Shown here piece by piece: positions 12,229-23,822 of a stretch of 64,000 nt of DNA. The stretch is from Cricetomys ansorgei (lineage: Eukaryota; Chordata; Mammalia; Rodentia; Nesomyidae). Every line of letters begins with the position of its first letter. The stretch's first letter is position 1. The translations under genes were made by a program, and so were the position numbers. Below the pieces are notes generated by a model. It was not told where the DNA came from, did no database searches, and saw only the letters and a program-made list of their open reading frames with translations. The DNA lies in assembly GCA_026225945.1 (NCBI GenBank), contig JAMJFZ010003656.1, positions 1,302,001-1,366,000 of the forward strand, written 5' to 3'.

Positions 12229-12480
12229 TACAAGCTATTTCAGACCTTAGTAGAGGGAACCACTATCGTGGCAAGCACCATACTGGACAGTGGAACCCCA
12301 AACATCTGAGCTCAGGTGTTTTTATTGATCCAGAACTCCTCAGATCATGAGCAATCAAACATCACCCACATAAATCCAACACCTGAAAATACAAAATGCC
12401 AAGACCTAGGCAGCCCCTCACTCAGTAAGTAGTACACAAAACAATTATTTTATACATAACTAGAATAAACTTCTACAACA
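12229..12480 (-). mobile_element. LTR-like repeat, copy 1
   Basis: About 250 bp similar to 15338-15586: shared blocks 'agagggaaccactatcgtgg', 'cagtggaaccccaaac' and 'acacaaaacaattatttta'. On the minus strand it begins TGTTGTAGAAG, compatible with an LTR terminus, but no clear target-site duplication was found. Confidence 0.5.
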
Positions 12481-12967
12481 GTTAATTATTCCTAAAATAA
12501 AAATTCCACTATTGCACCTTTGGGGTTATCTTGGTGTGACGGTCATCGTTGTGGTTCATAGGCTTTATAGCTATGTAGGACTATTGACTGTTTTTCTCTC
12601 TAGGCAGCTTGCATAGCACCTTTGAGTAATATAAAAGCCAGTATCCAGAGAAGAGGCTTTTGGGCTAGTTCCAACTTGATTCCTCCAAATCTTGTAAGTC
12701 TTGTGTCCGAAGTGTGTGCTGTCTTCAGCAATAGAGACTTACCTTCCACTTCTGGGAGGCAACCAAGGATAATGGAAATAGCCCATGTTGTTTTGGGAGA
12801 CTCTTGGACTCCCCTACCAACAACTCAACAGGAAGTTTCTCATGCCTAGTACTGGGGTTTTTGTTTGATAGTCTATAGCTCTTGGAGGAGGTCGGGGAGT
12901 ATTATCACCCCAAATGCATTTAAGCGATATACACACGTATACATATGTGTATACCCGTGCATATATA
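12481..12967. mobile_element. Probable L1-derived sequence
   Basis: The text from 'ggggttatcttggtgtgacggtcat' to 'gactcttggactcccctaccaacaactca' resembles rodent L1 untranslated sequence that I recognise only loosely. No ORF is supported. Confidence 0.35.
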
Positions 12968-13055
12968 TGTCATGATGGCTATTCTTGTTTGTCAACTTGA
13001 TTACATCTGGAATTAACTAAAACCCAAATGACTGTACATACATGTGAGGAATATT

Positions 13056-13195
13056 TTTCTTTCTTTTTTTTTCAAGACAGGATTCCTCTGTTGTGACTCT
13101 GGCTGTCCTGGAACTCACTCTGTAGACCAGGCTAGCCTTGAACTCACAGAGATTCAGTTGCCTCTGCCTCCTGAGTGCTGGGACTAAAGACATGG
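13056..13195 (-). mobile_element. B1 SINE in ERVL LTR
   Basis: Antisense B1 body with 'ggctgtcctggaactcac' and 'tgctgggactaaagacatg'. Confidence 0.9.
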
Positions 13196-13289
13196 GATAT
13201 GGGGTATTTTTCTTAATAAACCATTTGCAGTGGGAAGTCCCACCTCTAATCTGGATTTTTTGGGTTTTTTTCCAATTTTTATTTTATTT

Positions 13290-13415
13290 TATTTTTTGTT
13301 TTTTCAAGACAGGGTTTCTCTGTTGTAACTCTGGCTGTCCTGGAACTCACAGATATCCGCCTGCCTCTGCCTCCTGAGTGCTAGGATTAAAGGTGTGTGA
13401 CACTGCTGCCTGGCT
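13290..13415 (-). mobile_element. B1 SINE in ERVL LTR, second copy
   Basis: Antisense B1 with a small internal deletion (the 'tctgtagaccaggctgg' block is missing). Confidence 0.9.
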
Positions 13416-13725
13416 TCTAATCTGGATTTTTGAGGTGGGAAGATAATCCTTTACTGTAGTCCACACCTTTTGCTGGCAGCCTATATAAAGGACATGGAAG
13501 AAGGAAAATTGCTCTCTTTGCCTGCTTGCTTTCGCTCTTGCTGACAAGTCCACTCCTTCACTATCATTAGAGCCTACTTCTTTGGGATTCCAGTGTATAC
13601 TAAAGATCATATGAGACATCTAGCCTTGTGGACTGTATAACTACTAAATTCTTGGATCTGTCTTACATAGGCAGCCCTTGTTGGATTAGCTGGATTACCA
13701 TCTCTGAGTCATTCTAATAAATCAT

Positions 13726-13748
13726 ATATATATATATATATATATGTT

Positions 13749-13799
<51 letters not shown>

Positions 13800-13820
13800 A
13801 AGGGAGAGAGAGAGAGAGAG
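13726..13820. repeat. (TA)n(TG)n(GA)n compound microsatellite
   Basis: Adjacent TA, TG and GA runs lie inside the ERVL LTR near its 3' end. Confidence 0.9.
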
Positions 13821-13861
13821 ACTCATTAAGTTCTGTTACTCTAGAGAATCAGACTAATTTT

Positions 13862-13876
13862 TGGTACCAGAAGTGG
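13862..13876 (+). other. ERVL primer binding site (tRNA-Leu type)
   Basis: TGGTACCAGAAGTGG directly follows the LTR. ERV-L elements are named for leucine-tRNA priming and this fits that class. Confidence 0.75.
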
Positions 13877-15337
13877 TTCTAAAGCAACAGAAATATAAGG
13901 ATGACTATTTTAAGTATCTGGAATAGACTTTCCAATTTTCCAACACCGACAAAAATCAAAGCTTCTCCAGTTACTGAAATCTCTCGTGGGAGCTGGGAGT
14001 ACTGAAAGTCCATGGTGTGAACTATATTACAAACTTAAGGAGAAGAATGAATTTGATTATCCTGATTCACCAACTGTGAAAGGCAATGGATTGGTGAGTC
14101 TATATATAAAACTTTTGACAATTTGTGGAAAAATAAGGAAAATGATAAAGCTGGTCTGTTGCTGTTAGCATCTCTGGATAAATTGGCAAAGGATAGGAAT
14201 GAGGCCCATGATAAAATTAAGAAATTTCTAGCATCTCAGAGTACAATGAAGGACAACAATGAACATGGTGATAAAATTGTCTACAGATGCACATAGTCTA
14301 TAGGTTTCTAAGTGTGCCCTGGAAGAGAATCTTCTCTCCAGCAGCCACAGGGCTCAAGTAGAAAATCAAACCGAAGCCCTCATTATAAGGTTGGCTCAAT
14401 TACAGAGAAAATTCAAGTCCCAGCCTTGGAGGTTGTCAGGGGTTAAGTAAGGGCACTGACTGGTAGGGATGGGATGCTGTAACTTGGGGTGGGGATGTGG
14501 AGGATCCTAGTGAACCTGAGGACTTTGAGCCCTCGGATTCTCAAGGGTTATCTCACCTGAGGAGGTAGTCTCTCCACCCTCAGCAGAAGATGTACCCCAC
14601 ACACCCCATGAAATATTGCCTTTTCCACTTTGACTGAGGAAATTAATCCTTCATTGTCTGCTAAACCAGCAGTGACTTTCTCTGAGGGAGATGCCAGGCA
14701 AGACAACACTGATGTCCCTCAGGGCCCACCAATACTTGCCTCTAGACCCATAACCAGACTTTAGACAAAGCAGGCTTCCAGAGGGGAGGTAGAATGTGTA
14801 GTCCACAAGGAGGTGCACTGCACTACTAAAGAGCCTTGTGAGTCTGCTAATTCTTTTGATCAGAAGACTGGGGAATACGTGGGGAAATAGATTTTAAGGG
14901 TGTGGGACAATGCTGGAAGGAACATGAAACTGGATCAGGCTGAGTTTATTCATATGGGCCCACTGAGTGGAGATTCTAGGTTTAATATGGAAGCTCACAC
15001 AGTTCAAAAAGCTGTCCAAAGTTTGAATAGTGGGCTGAAACATCTGCCTAATGATGGCGTACTGAGAGGGAGTTGGAGATGCCTGATATCTCTTGGCTTA
15101 GTGTTGATGATGGGATTTTAAGGCTCAGGGATATTGCAATCTTAGAGTGAGTGGGTACACAGCAAAACCTAATTCTCCACAATGGGAAGGCCCAGAAGAC
15201 ATGACTTTCACTAATCCTATAAAACACAAAATGGTGAGAGGGGCACCAACGCATTTGAAGAGTTTTGTTGTTGCCTTCTTGTATTAGTACACTGCTGCTG
15301 GGGCCGTTCACCAAAGACATGGGGCATATTTTATAAT

Positions 15338-15586
15338 TGCAAACCCTGCTAGACCTCAGCAGAGGGAACCATCATGGCCAGTGCCATACTCACAGTGGAA
15401 CCCCAAGTGTTGGAGCTCAGGTGTTTTATTCTTTCAGAATTCCTCAGGTGTTCTACTGATAGCACATGCGGATGATTAGCAATTAAACAACCCCAACACG
15501 TGCAAACAATACAAACACACATCCCCTTTTCCAATACTGCACAAAACAATTATTTTAAACACAACTAAAAATAAACTTCCACAACA
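15338..15586 (-). mobile_element. LTR-like repeat, copy 2, inside ERVL
   Basis: It matches the 12229-12480 copy and splits the ERVL gag region. On the minus strand it starts TGTTGTGGAAG and ends in TGCA. No convincing target-site duplication. Confidence 0.55.
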
Positions 15587-16435
15587 CCCTCTCCTTGTCC
15601 CAGACCTGAGGGTTGAAGATGCTGCTGCTCAGTTGGATGAACTAAATGCAATGGGTTTAATTGGGCACCAATGTAGCAGGGGCTAGAAGGCAGCACTAAA
15701 TCCCCAAAGGCAAAGTGATCATAGTTATTGTAATGGGCAGGACAGACAATGTCCATAGTGGCCTAACCCAAGATGGTCAGCACAGGCAGAATGAATTTTA
15801 TGGTGCCATGACTCATATGGAACTTTGGTACTGACTAATCTATCATGATGTTTTCAGCCATGAAATAGATAAGAAGCCTACAGCATTCTTATTTGATCTG
15901 TATAAGCAGGAAAAATTCTTAAACAAATGAAAGAAAGCCTCCGTTGGATCATGGCTAAAGAAAATCTCAGCCCCATGAACCAATTTCCAGACTTGAGCCA
16001 GTTTACAGGACTCCTTGAATGAAGAAACAGTCAGGTTACCCTGGGGATGGATCTTGATAAATTACCTAAAAGTTTACTGTTATCTTTTCTCCAATCCTTC
16101 CTGAGAGAGACCTATACCCTTTTGCAATGGTAATTGTACATTGAGGGAAAGGTAACAGTAAGATACTCCAGGGTCTGTTGGATACTGATTCTTAATTGAC
16201 ATTGATTCTGGGAGACCCCAAGAAACATCGTATCCCTCCAGTTAAAGTAGGAGTTTATGGGCCCTCTGATTAGAGATTCTAGGTTTAATATGGAAGCTCA
16301 TACAGTTCAAAAAGGTGTTCAAAGTTTGTTTGAATGGTTGGCTGAAGCATCTTCCAACCATTGATTGGAGTGATTAATGGAGTTTTGGCTGAAGTCCAAC
16401 ACACAGTAGGTCCAGTGGGTCCCTGAACTCATCCT

Positions 16436-17575
16436 GTGGTTATTTCTCCAGTCCCAGAATGTATAATTGGGATAGATATACTTAGATGTTGGCTGAATTC
16501 TCACATTGGTTCCCATACTTGTGGAGTGAGGGCTATTATGGTTAGAGAGGGTAAATGGAAGCCTTTAGAATTGCTTCTACCAAGACAAATAGTGAATCAA
16601 AAACAGTATGGCATCCCTGGAGGAATTGCAGAAATTAGTGCCACCATCAAGGACTTCAAAGATGCAGGGGTTGTAGTTACTTCCTTTTTAACTCGTTTAT
16701 CTAGCCAGTGCAGATGACAGATGGGTCGTCGAGAATGACAGTTGGCTATCAAAATGCAACCAGGTAGAAACTTCAGTTGAAGCTGCTATACCAGATGTGG
16801 TGTCCTTACTTGAGTAGATTAATGCATCTCCTTGTACAGGATGTACAGCCATTGATCTAGAAAATTCCCTTTTCTCAGTACCTGTCCATAAGGACCACCA
16901 GAAGCAATCTGCTTTCAGTTGGCAAGGCCAGCAGTATACCTTTACAGTTTTACCTCAAGAAGATATTAACTCTCCAGCCCTGTGTCATAACTTAGTTAGA
17001 AGGGATCTTGACCATCTGTCTCTTCCACAAAATATCACATTGGTGCACTATATTAACACTATGCTGATCGAACCAAATGAGATGGAGATAGCAATCACTT
17101 TGATTTCATTGGTAACATATATATGCATATCAGAGGATAGGAAATAAATCCAACCAAAATTTAAGGGTCTTCTACCTCAGTGAAATTTTTAGGAGTACAG
17201 TGGTGTGGGGCATGCAGAAATATTCCTTCTAAGGTGAAGGATAAGTTATTGTACCTGGTCCCTCCCACCACCAAGAAAGAAGCACAATGTTTGGTGGGCC
17301 TGTTTGGATTCTGGAGAGAGCACATTCCTCATCTGGGTGTGTGACTCTGGCCCATATACAAAATGACTTGGAAAGTTGCTAGCTTAGAGTGGCGCCTGGA
17401 ACAGATGAAGGCTCTTCAGCAGGTCCAGGCTGCTGTGCAGGCTGCTCTACCACTTGGACCATATGATGCAGCATATCCAATGGTACTTGAGCTGTCAGTG
17501 GCAGATAGGGATGCTGTTGGGAGCCTTTGGCAGGTCCCTATAGGTGAATCACAGAGGAAATCTTTGCATTTATGA
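16436..17575 (+). pseudogene. ERVL protease/reverse-transcriptase remnant
   Basis: Frame 16436-16717 carries a protease C-terminal 'IGIDIL' type motif followed by the linker into RT. RT continues in other frames to about 17340, with the connection region at 17363-17575. Several stops, a lost YxDD motif and frame changes show that no functional enzyme is made. Confidence 0.75.
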
Positions 17576-18090
17576 GTAAGGCTCTACCATCATCTGGAGA
17601 CAACAATTATATTCAGCCTTAGTGGAAACTGAACATTTGACAATGAGTCACCAAATTACTATGTGACCTGAGCTGCCCATCATGAGCTGGGTGTTATCTG
17701 ACGCACCAAATCATAATTCACTCAACCTTTTTCTTCATGATCACAAATGCTGTGCAACACATTCAATTCTAAGGCAGGGAGATTTTGTTGTAAAAGGGAA
17801 GATGGAGATTCCTGGCTTTTTGGAAGGCACAGTTCTGATGGCTTCCACATTGGTCTTTCCCACCATAATTTCCCTCAGTCTAGAGGCCAGAGAGCCATTA
17901 TAGAAATCTGTGTGCTTCTGAATATGCCTATTTTGATTAAAGTTTCCAAAAGTGGGCAAATAATTACTAGTGCTACAAGATAACAAATCCTTGAGGTACA
18001 GCAAGGTGTCTGGCAAGATACAGCTTAACATGTCCCAAGAAGAGAGCAAAATGGCTTCTGTTTAGATAAATGTGGGAGAATTCATCCACC

Positions 18091-18096
<6 letters not shown>

Positions 18097-18152
<56 letters not shown>
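18097..18152. repeat. (CT)n(CA)n microsatellite
   Basis: About 12 CT units followed by about 16 CA units. Confidence 0.95.
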
Positions 18153-18155
<3 letters not shown>

Positions 18156-18159
18156 CAAA

Positions 18160-19560
18160 ACCCCATCAGAGTTCTCCATTTAAGTATGAGAAAGTCAGAC
18201 TAAGACTGGAGGGCCACAATGAAATTTTGTGCTTTCTGGAATCAGTATTATTTCACAATTTTGATGTTCAGGAATCCCCATAAGATGCAATTGGCACATA
18301 ATGTTCAGATAGTGAAACTTCTCCCCAGTAGGACTCCTCCTGTACCATATTAGCTTTCTTTGTATATCCATGTTTAGGCTGATCAATAACCAAGAATACT
18401 GAGGACATTATCATTTATTTGTATTGGTTATAACTCCTTTCCTGAAGTTAATTGGATGCCTGTAAACTTCCTAAATAGGTAATGCAGGACAGGAAATGTT
18501 TACTGGGTAGGTCAAGGATTCTGGTTGCTATAATACATATGACTATAGATGTTAATAGCCCTATTGGTTGAATGCACCTTGAGAACAAAAGACAAGTCTA
18601 GACTGAAAACATAAATTGGTCTGTCAGCTGCCAGAGAAAGACATGATGGCATAAAAATCAAATGTCAGAATGTCTTCCACCACTGCCTAAGGGAAGTGGT
18701 AAAGGCCTGGAAAATCATAGTTAAATCCAACAAAATAAATTAGAGATATATTGTACCATAAGTTTGGAAAGTAGAAGAGCTCAAACCCTTCTAGACTATT
18801 GACCATCACCAGTAGTGCTGTAATTTCACAAATTCTTGAGGTACAGCAAGGCATGTAGTCAGAAAAGTAAAAAAGAAAACAAGAACAATATATCTAGACA
18901 GGTTGAAGGGAAATATAATGCAAGGGAAAGAGAAAAGTTGCATCCTATAGAAAAACTGAACCATATTGACTTATCCACTGAGAGATGTCTGGAGTGTTCA
19001 GTTAATGATTACTGTTTTGGACTATGATAGTTTAAGATAATTGTTTTGCTTTCTTCTTTTACTTTTATGTATTACTTTGGGTTGTGAGCCTAATCTCAAA
19101 TGGCTGATCCATCTCTCCAGGCTACTTTTCTCTATTAAATTTCCTATGAACCCCTTTTCATCAGTTCACAAGCTGTCTTATAGGTGCCTCTGAGGATGCT
19201 TAGTTGAAAAAAATTAGGAAGAAAAACAAGACGTTTAGGAGAAATACGTGACAAATTTTCACAGGTAATGATGGTAAATGTTTCTGCCAAAAACAAAACA
19301 ACAAAAAAAACCTGGAATAGGATGTGAAGGAATTTAAGGCTATGTGTTCAAACCCAGAGAAACTGTGTGTCAAATGCTGATGAGGGTTCAATGAGGTAAG
19401 AATACTAACTTGTCATCTCTGACTGTAGCAGGAGGACTCTTGGCACTGCTGGATGCCCAAACCACGAAGCAGTGAGTTGAGAAGCCATGTCCGTCACAAG
19501 GGCAGTGTCCCATATTTGCTCTCCACACACATACTCACACTTTCTCCACTTTTAAAGAAC
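18160..19560. other. Unassigned, possibly ERVL tail
   Basis: No coding family is recognised. A direct repeat of about 41 nt (17967-18006 and 18810-18851) links this part to the end of the ERVL internal region, so it may be the rest of the provirus. Confidence 0.35.
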
Positions 19561-19564
19561 TTTT

Positions 19565-20167
19565 ATTCCTTGACAACTTCATACATGTGTATCATATTCC
19601 TCCCAACTTCTACCTCCAGCCCCTCTCCCACTCATGTCCTATACCATTTTTTGTAACTGAGCTCAATTAGTGCTTCCTACTGGAATGTTAACTGATCTTT
19701 CTCATTTGACCTTGTACAGTGTGAAGCGACAAGCCATTGTAGTTTTGACTTTTATTTCCATACTAGCTAATGGTGTTGAGCATGTTTTCATGTCCTTGCA
19801 GACTATACCTTTGGAAAAATGGGTCATTTGTTCATTGTTTAACTGAAAACTCTCATCAAATCATAAAAGGTCTTTATATATCTTGTGTTTTATGCCATTT
19901 TCACATATATTATTTGCAAATTCTTTTTATTTTGGTTATATTTTTCACTTTGTCATAACACTCTTTGATGTTCAAAATTATTTTGATGAAGTCCAATTTA
20001 TTTTGTCATTGCTATTGATTTTTTATGTCATATGTAGGAATGCATTGCCAAAATCAAAGTAAAACAGCAATTTATTCAGATGTTTTCATATAAGAGTTTA
20101 ATATTTTTAGGTCATATATTGAATTATTTGGTTCATTTCAATTTTTCTATACAGTATGTGGTAGTTT
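19565..20167 (-). mobile_element. Old L1 fragments, minus
   Basis: Plus-strand text such as 'tttgcaaattctttttattttgg' and 'tttgatgaagtccaatttattt' is the antisense of an L1 3' end. The 19565-19680 part resembles a rodent L1 3' UTR in antisense. Confidence 0.6.
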
Positions 20168-20506
20168 TGTGCTGTTTAGTTTTTAAGTTAACTTGAGACA
20201 AGCTAGAGTCATTTGGGAAGAAAGAACTTAAATTGAGAAAATGCCTCCACTAGATTGGCTTGTGGTGCATTTTCTTGATTGGTAATGTGGGAGAGCCCAG
20301 ATCAGTGTGTTGAGTGTCACTCCTGAGGTGATGAATCCATGAAACCAAGATAGTAAGCAACATTCCTCCATAGCCTCTGCTTCAGTTCCTGCCTTGATTT
20401 CCCTCAAACGATAGAGGGCAACCTTACAGTTGTAAGATGAAACCTTTCCTCCTCAAGTTGCTTATGGTCATGGTATTTTATCACATCGATAGAAACCTCT
20501 AAGACA
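20168..20506 (+). mobile_element. MaLR-type solo LTR
   Basis: It begins TGTGCTGTTTAG, contains 'gacaagctagagtcatttggg' and 'gcattttcttgattggtaatg', and ends '...cctctaagaca'. Same family as 25237 and 53818. It sits within old L1 sequence. Confidence 0.75.
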
Positions 20507-20995
20507 GGGTCCAAGTTGGCCTTTTTCTAAACACTTATTTAGTTATCAAAGCACTTTATGAAGATATCAATGTTTAATTCTTTAATTTCTTCAGCAACTT
20601 CTTTGGCAATCAGTTAAAACAGTGGCTTTCAAACTGCCTTCCAAGTATTGGAATTCCATGTGTGAGCCACCACACCTAGTTTGTCATTATTGTAGCTTTG
20701 AATTATGTCTTAAAATAGGAAAGTGAGTCATTCACTTGATCTTTTCAAAGTTAATGTAGCTATTTTTTTTTGTTATTTCATATGTGTTTTAGAATGAGAT
20801 TTTCCATTTCAAGAACAGAAAATGCCATTGGGATAATTTAGCTACTTCCAAAAAGTATCAGTGATTGCAGGACTATATGCAAAGATCAAGTGAAAGTGTG
20901 CTTAAGCAGTACTTAGATATCCAGAGCCCCTCCTTACTCTGTTAAATAGGTGATTTGTGTAGTTATTTCCTATGCCCTAGAAGAGTAAGTATTAT
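20507..20995 (-). mobile_element. Probable old L1 fragment and B1 remnant
   Basis: T-rich sequence reads like antisense L1 ORF2. A short B1-like remnant ('gtgtgagccaccacacctag') lies at about 20625-20685. Weakly supported. Confidence 0.4.
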
Positions 20996-21180
20996 TCTTT
21001 TGTTGTTGTGGTTTTTTTTTGGGGGGCGGGTGTTTTCTGAGACAGGGTTTCTCTGTTGTTAACTCTGGCTGTCCTGGAAATCACTCTGTAGACCAGGCTG
21101 GCCTTGAACTCACAGAGATCCATCTGACTCTAACTCCCAAGTGCTGGGATTAAAGGTGTGCATCACCATCACCCAGCTAA
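20996..21180 (-). mobile_element. B1 SINE
   Basis: Antisense B1 with a T/G-rich tail at 20999-21035 and a full body to 'catcaccatcacccagct'. Confidence 0.92.
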
Positions 21181-21375
21181 GGATTATTCTTCCAAAAGGG
21201 AAAATAGATCGGTTCTGAAATGGAGGACACTAAGCAGAAATGAAGTTACGAATCTCTTAATACAAGAAATTAAATGAACATATTCAAATAGATCACCAGG
21301 CATCTGGGGAAATTGCTAACCTGAAAAATAGTTGGGAAGAAACTTTCAGGAAACTATGCACTAAGATATAACCTG

Positions 21376-21480
21376 AGGTGGAAGTGAAGCTCAGTTGTAG
21401 TTGGTGCATCTGAGAAGTATTTGTGAGTACCTGGGTTCAATCCTTAGCAAACCCATACCCACAAAAAGCTATTAACATTT
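21376..21480 (+). mobile_element. ID-like SINE, degenerate
   Basis: 'gaagctcagttgtagttggtgc' and 'gagtacctgggttcaatccttagca' resemble an ID element. Confidence 0.5.
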
Positions 21481-21497
21481 ACTTCAAAAAGGAACAA

Positions 21498-21715
21498 GAG
21501 AGGCTGGAGAAATGGCTCAGCAGTTAAGGGTACTTAGTGCTATTGCAAAGGATCAGAGTTCAGTTCCCATCACCCACCTTGTGGCTCACAATCATTGTAA
21601 AAATCTGATGCCTCCTTCTGGCCTCCACAGGCACTAGGCATGCATGTGGTACACATACATACATGTGGATACTTACACATAAAATAAAAACCAGTCCTTC
21701 TAAAAAGAGAAACAA
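21498..21715 (+). mobile_element. B2 SINE
   Basis: 'aggctggagaaatggctcagcag' start, 'cttgtggctcacaatcattg' middle, and an A-rich end. Confidence 0.85.
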
Positions 21716-21751
21716 GAAAATGGCACTTTAAAAAAAAAAGGAAATGTGTTC

Positions 21752-21880
21752 TTAGAAGCCAGGAGAGACCCTTAGGATCTCCTGGAGCTGGAGTTAGGTG
21801 TCATGGGTGCTAGGAACCAAACCTAGGATTTGTGCAAAAGCAGTAAGCACTTAATCCCTGAGCCATTTCTCCAGTACCAC
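21752..21880 (-). mobile_element. B3/B2-family SINE fragment
   Basis: It ends on the plus strand with 'taatccctgagccatttctccagtacc', the antisense of the B2/B3 head. Confidence 0.8.
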
Positions 21881-21881
21881 G

Positions 21882-21951
21882 CAATGGGGTCTTTAAGATA
21901 AAATATTTAAGTATGACAATGGGGTCTTTAAGATAAAATATTTAAGTATGA
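21882..21951. repeat. 35-bp perfect tandem duplication
   Basis: The unit starting 'caatggggtctttaagataa' occurs at 21882-21916 and again, identical, at 21917-21951. Confidence 0.97.
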
Positions 21952-21999
21952 TTGTAGAGTATATAAATATGAAGTATCTTCATTAATACACTCCTGTTT

Positions 22000-22310
22000 A
22001 CATGAATTTCATATACTATATTTTTAAATATTTTTTCCATCCAACTTCTCCCTGCTCCATACCCACCCAACTTCATGTCCTCTCTCTATTAAAAACAGAT
22101 TTATGATAGCACACACAAGTCCTGTACATGCTCAACCTAGACAAAATCCTAGCTTGAAGGAGGGAACACTGTCACAAATTTCCTAGTCAAGAAGTTTTGC
22201 AAACGATAGCTGCTGGAAGAAGGAAAATCAGCCTTCTTCAATGGAGTGAACTGAGTATTATCAAGCACACAAGCAGACCCCATGCTTAGGAGTAGTCGGC
22301 ATTACAACTG
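22000..22310 (+). mobile_element. L1 (Lx-like) 3' UTR fragments
   Basis: 22100-22310 ('cctgtacatgctcaacctagacaaaatcc', 'gatagctgctggaagaagg') reads as a rodent L1 3' UTR in plus orientation. The preceding 22020-22085 looks like an antisense L1 3' end. Confidence 0.55.
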
Positions 22311-22462
22311 ATTCTTGAATAATGTATTGTTTCCTTATAGTGTGTATGGTATCAATTGCGCTTCTCTTCTTGTTGCAGTTTACAGTTCCAGCACAGTACT
22401 CATTATAGTTGCCCATGAAAATTGTGAAATATTTTTGTATTATATAGCTCATATTACTTTAA

Positions 22463-22655
22463 CTTTTATGTGTATAAGTATTTTGCTTGAATGTATATCT
22501 GTATACCTGGTGCCCACAAAGGTCAGAGGAGGGCATTAGGCGCCCTGAAACTGGAATTGTGCACAGTTGTCAGATGCAGTGTGGGTACTGGGAATTAAAT
22601 CAGGGTCCTCAGAAAGAACAAGTGCTCTTAACGACTAAGCTACCTCTTCCGCCCC
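22463..22655 (-). mobile_element. B3 SINE
   Basis: Antisense B3 with 'ggtgcccacaaaggtcagagg' and 'cttaacgactaagctacctctt'. Confidence 0.85.
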
Positions 22656-22734
22656 TCATACTACTTCATATTGGAATATGCATGAATAGAGAAGTTGGAT
22701 ACTGTTTTTCATTGTTGTATAGAATTAAGAGATG

Positions 22735-22868
22735 GTACACTGGCCGGTGGTGTCGTGCTCCTTTAATCCCAGCACTCAGGAGGCAGAGGCCACCCTGGTT
22801 TGCAGAGTGAGTTGCAGGACAGCCAGAATTACCATAGAAAATCCCTGTCTTGAAAAACACAAACAAGG
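22735..22868 (+). mobile_element. B1 SINE
   Basis: Plus-strand B1, 'ctttaatcccagcactcaggaggc' to 'cctgtcttgaaaaacac'. Confidence 0.9.
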
Positions 22869-23164
22869 GAGAGAGTGTGTGTAAAATGATAGTTTATGTG
22901 ATTAAAACATTTGTTTTCTGTAATTAAGATAATTTATTTATGGAACTCCATTACAATGATTGATTGAGCATGATTTAAAACAACAACAAAACAAACTAAC
23001 AATGGTCCTCACCAGAAAACAATTATGCTGGAACTCTTCTGTCTTCTCAGCCTCTGGAACCTTGAGAACTGTTTAAGCTGCTCATTCTATGGTATTTTGT
23101 GTTAGAAGCCCAAGTAAAGGCAGATATTCACCTAGTTGTTTACAGTTCTCTTTATTATGAATGT

Positions 23165-23685
23165 GTGCTGAATTTTATTGACTGTTATTTTCTGCATTGA
23201 TTTATAAAACAAAGCTAACATGATTTTTCTTTTTTTCCCCTTACTTATATGGTGAATTAGAATGATTTTGAAAGAACCAACTGCACCTTTTAAATGCACT
23301 CTACTTATTCATGGTCTATTTGTAATATATTGGTGAATTCTAATGGCTAATATTTTGTGAAGAATATTTACATATTCGTTTCCTTGCACTATTTGATTAT
23401 GGTAACTGCAATATTAGCTGAATAGAATGTATTGAAAAAACACCACCTAATCTATTTATTACTGAAAGAACTTGTGTAGAAATGTTAATTTTTGAAAGAT
23501 TTGTTACAATTATCTAGTAAAACCATCTGAGCCTAAAGATTGAGGTAGGAGTTTGAATTAAATTTCCTTAACAGTTATAGGGCTATTCCATCTTTCAATG
23601 GCTGTTGTTAATGGAATAATTAGGTCTTGTGAGAAATATTAAAATTACTTATCCTCCATTATGTGAATTTTAAATTAAATTAATT
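23165..23685 (-). mobile_element. Old L1 ORF2 fragment, minus
   Basis: T-rich text such as 'gaattctaatggctaatattttgtgaag' and 'accatctgagcctaaagattgag' matches the antisense of L1 ORF2. Highly diverged. The 22870-23160 stretch before it holds nothing recognised. Confidence 0.6.
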
Positions 23686-23822
23686 TAATTTTATGTGCAT
23701 TGGTGTCAGATACCCTGGAACTGGAGTTACAGACAGTTAGGAACTGCCATGTGGGGAACTGAATGCAGGTCTTTTGTAAGAGCAGCCAGTGCTCCTAACC
23801 ATGGAGCCATCTCTCCAGCTTC
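23686..23822 (-). mobile_element. B3 SINE
   Basis: Antisense B3 ending 'cctaaccatggagccatctctccagctt'. Confidence 0.85.

Larger units (their letters stand above)
12968..13857 (+). mobile_element. ERVL 5' LTR carrying two B1s
   Basis: It begins TGTCATGATGGCTATTCTTG and runs to about 13857, just before a leucine-type primer binding site. Two minus-strand B1s at about 13056-13195 and 13290-13415 enlarge it. The 3' part (13430-13700) continues the LTR, then a TA/TG/GA microsatellite (13726-13820), then the LTR end. Confidence 0.7.
13860..18060 (+). pseudogene. ERVL internal region (gag-pol remnant)
   Basis: A decayed plus-strand internal region of an ERV-L/MuERV-L type provirus. Gag-like sequence lies at about 14000-16400. 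A protease-to-RT stretch follows at 16436-17575 in several frames. The expected YxDD polymerase motif near 17045-17070 is not intact (the frame reads VHYINTML). Stops and frameshifts throughout make it non-coding. A gag block occurs twice (14942-15062 and 16248-16377) and a separate repeat (15338-15586) is inserted. No 3' LTR copy was recognised. Confidence 0.75.
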
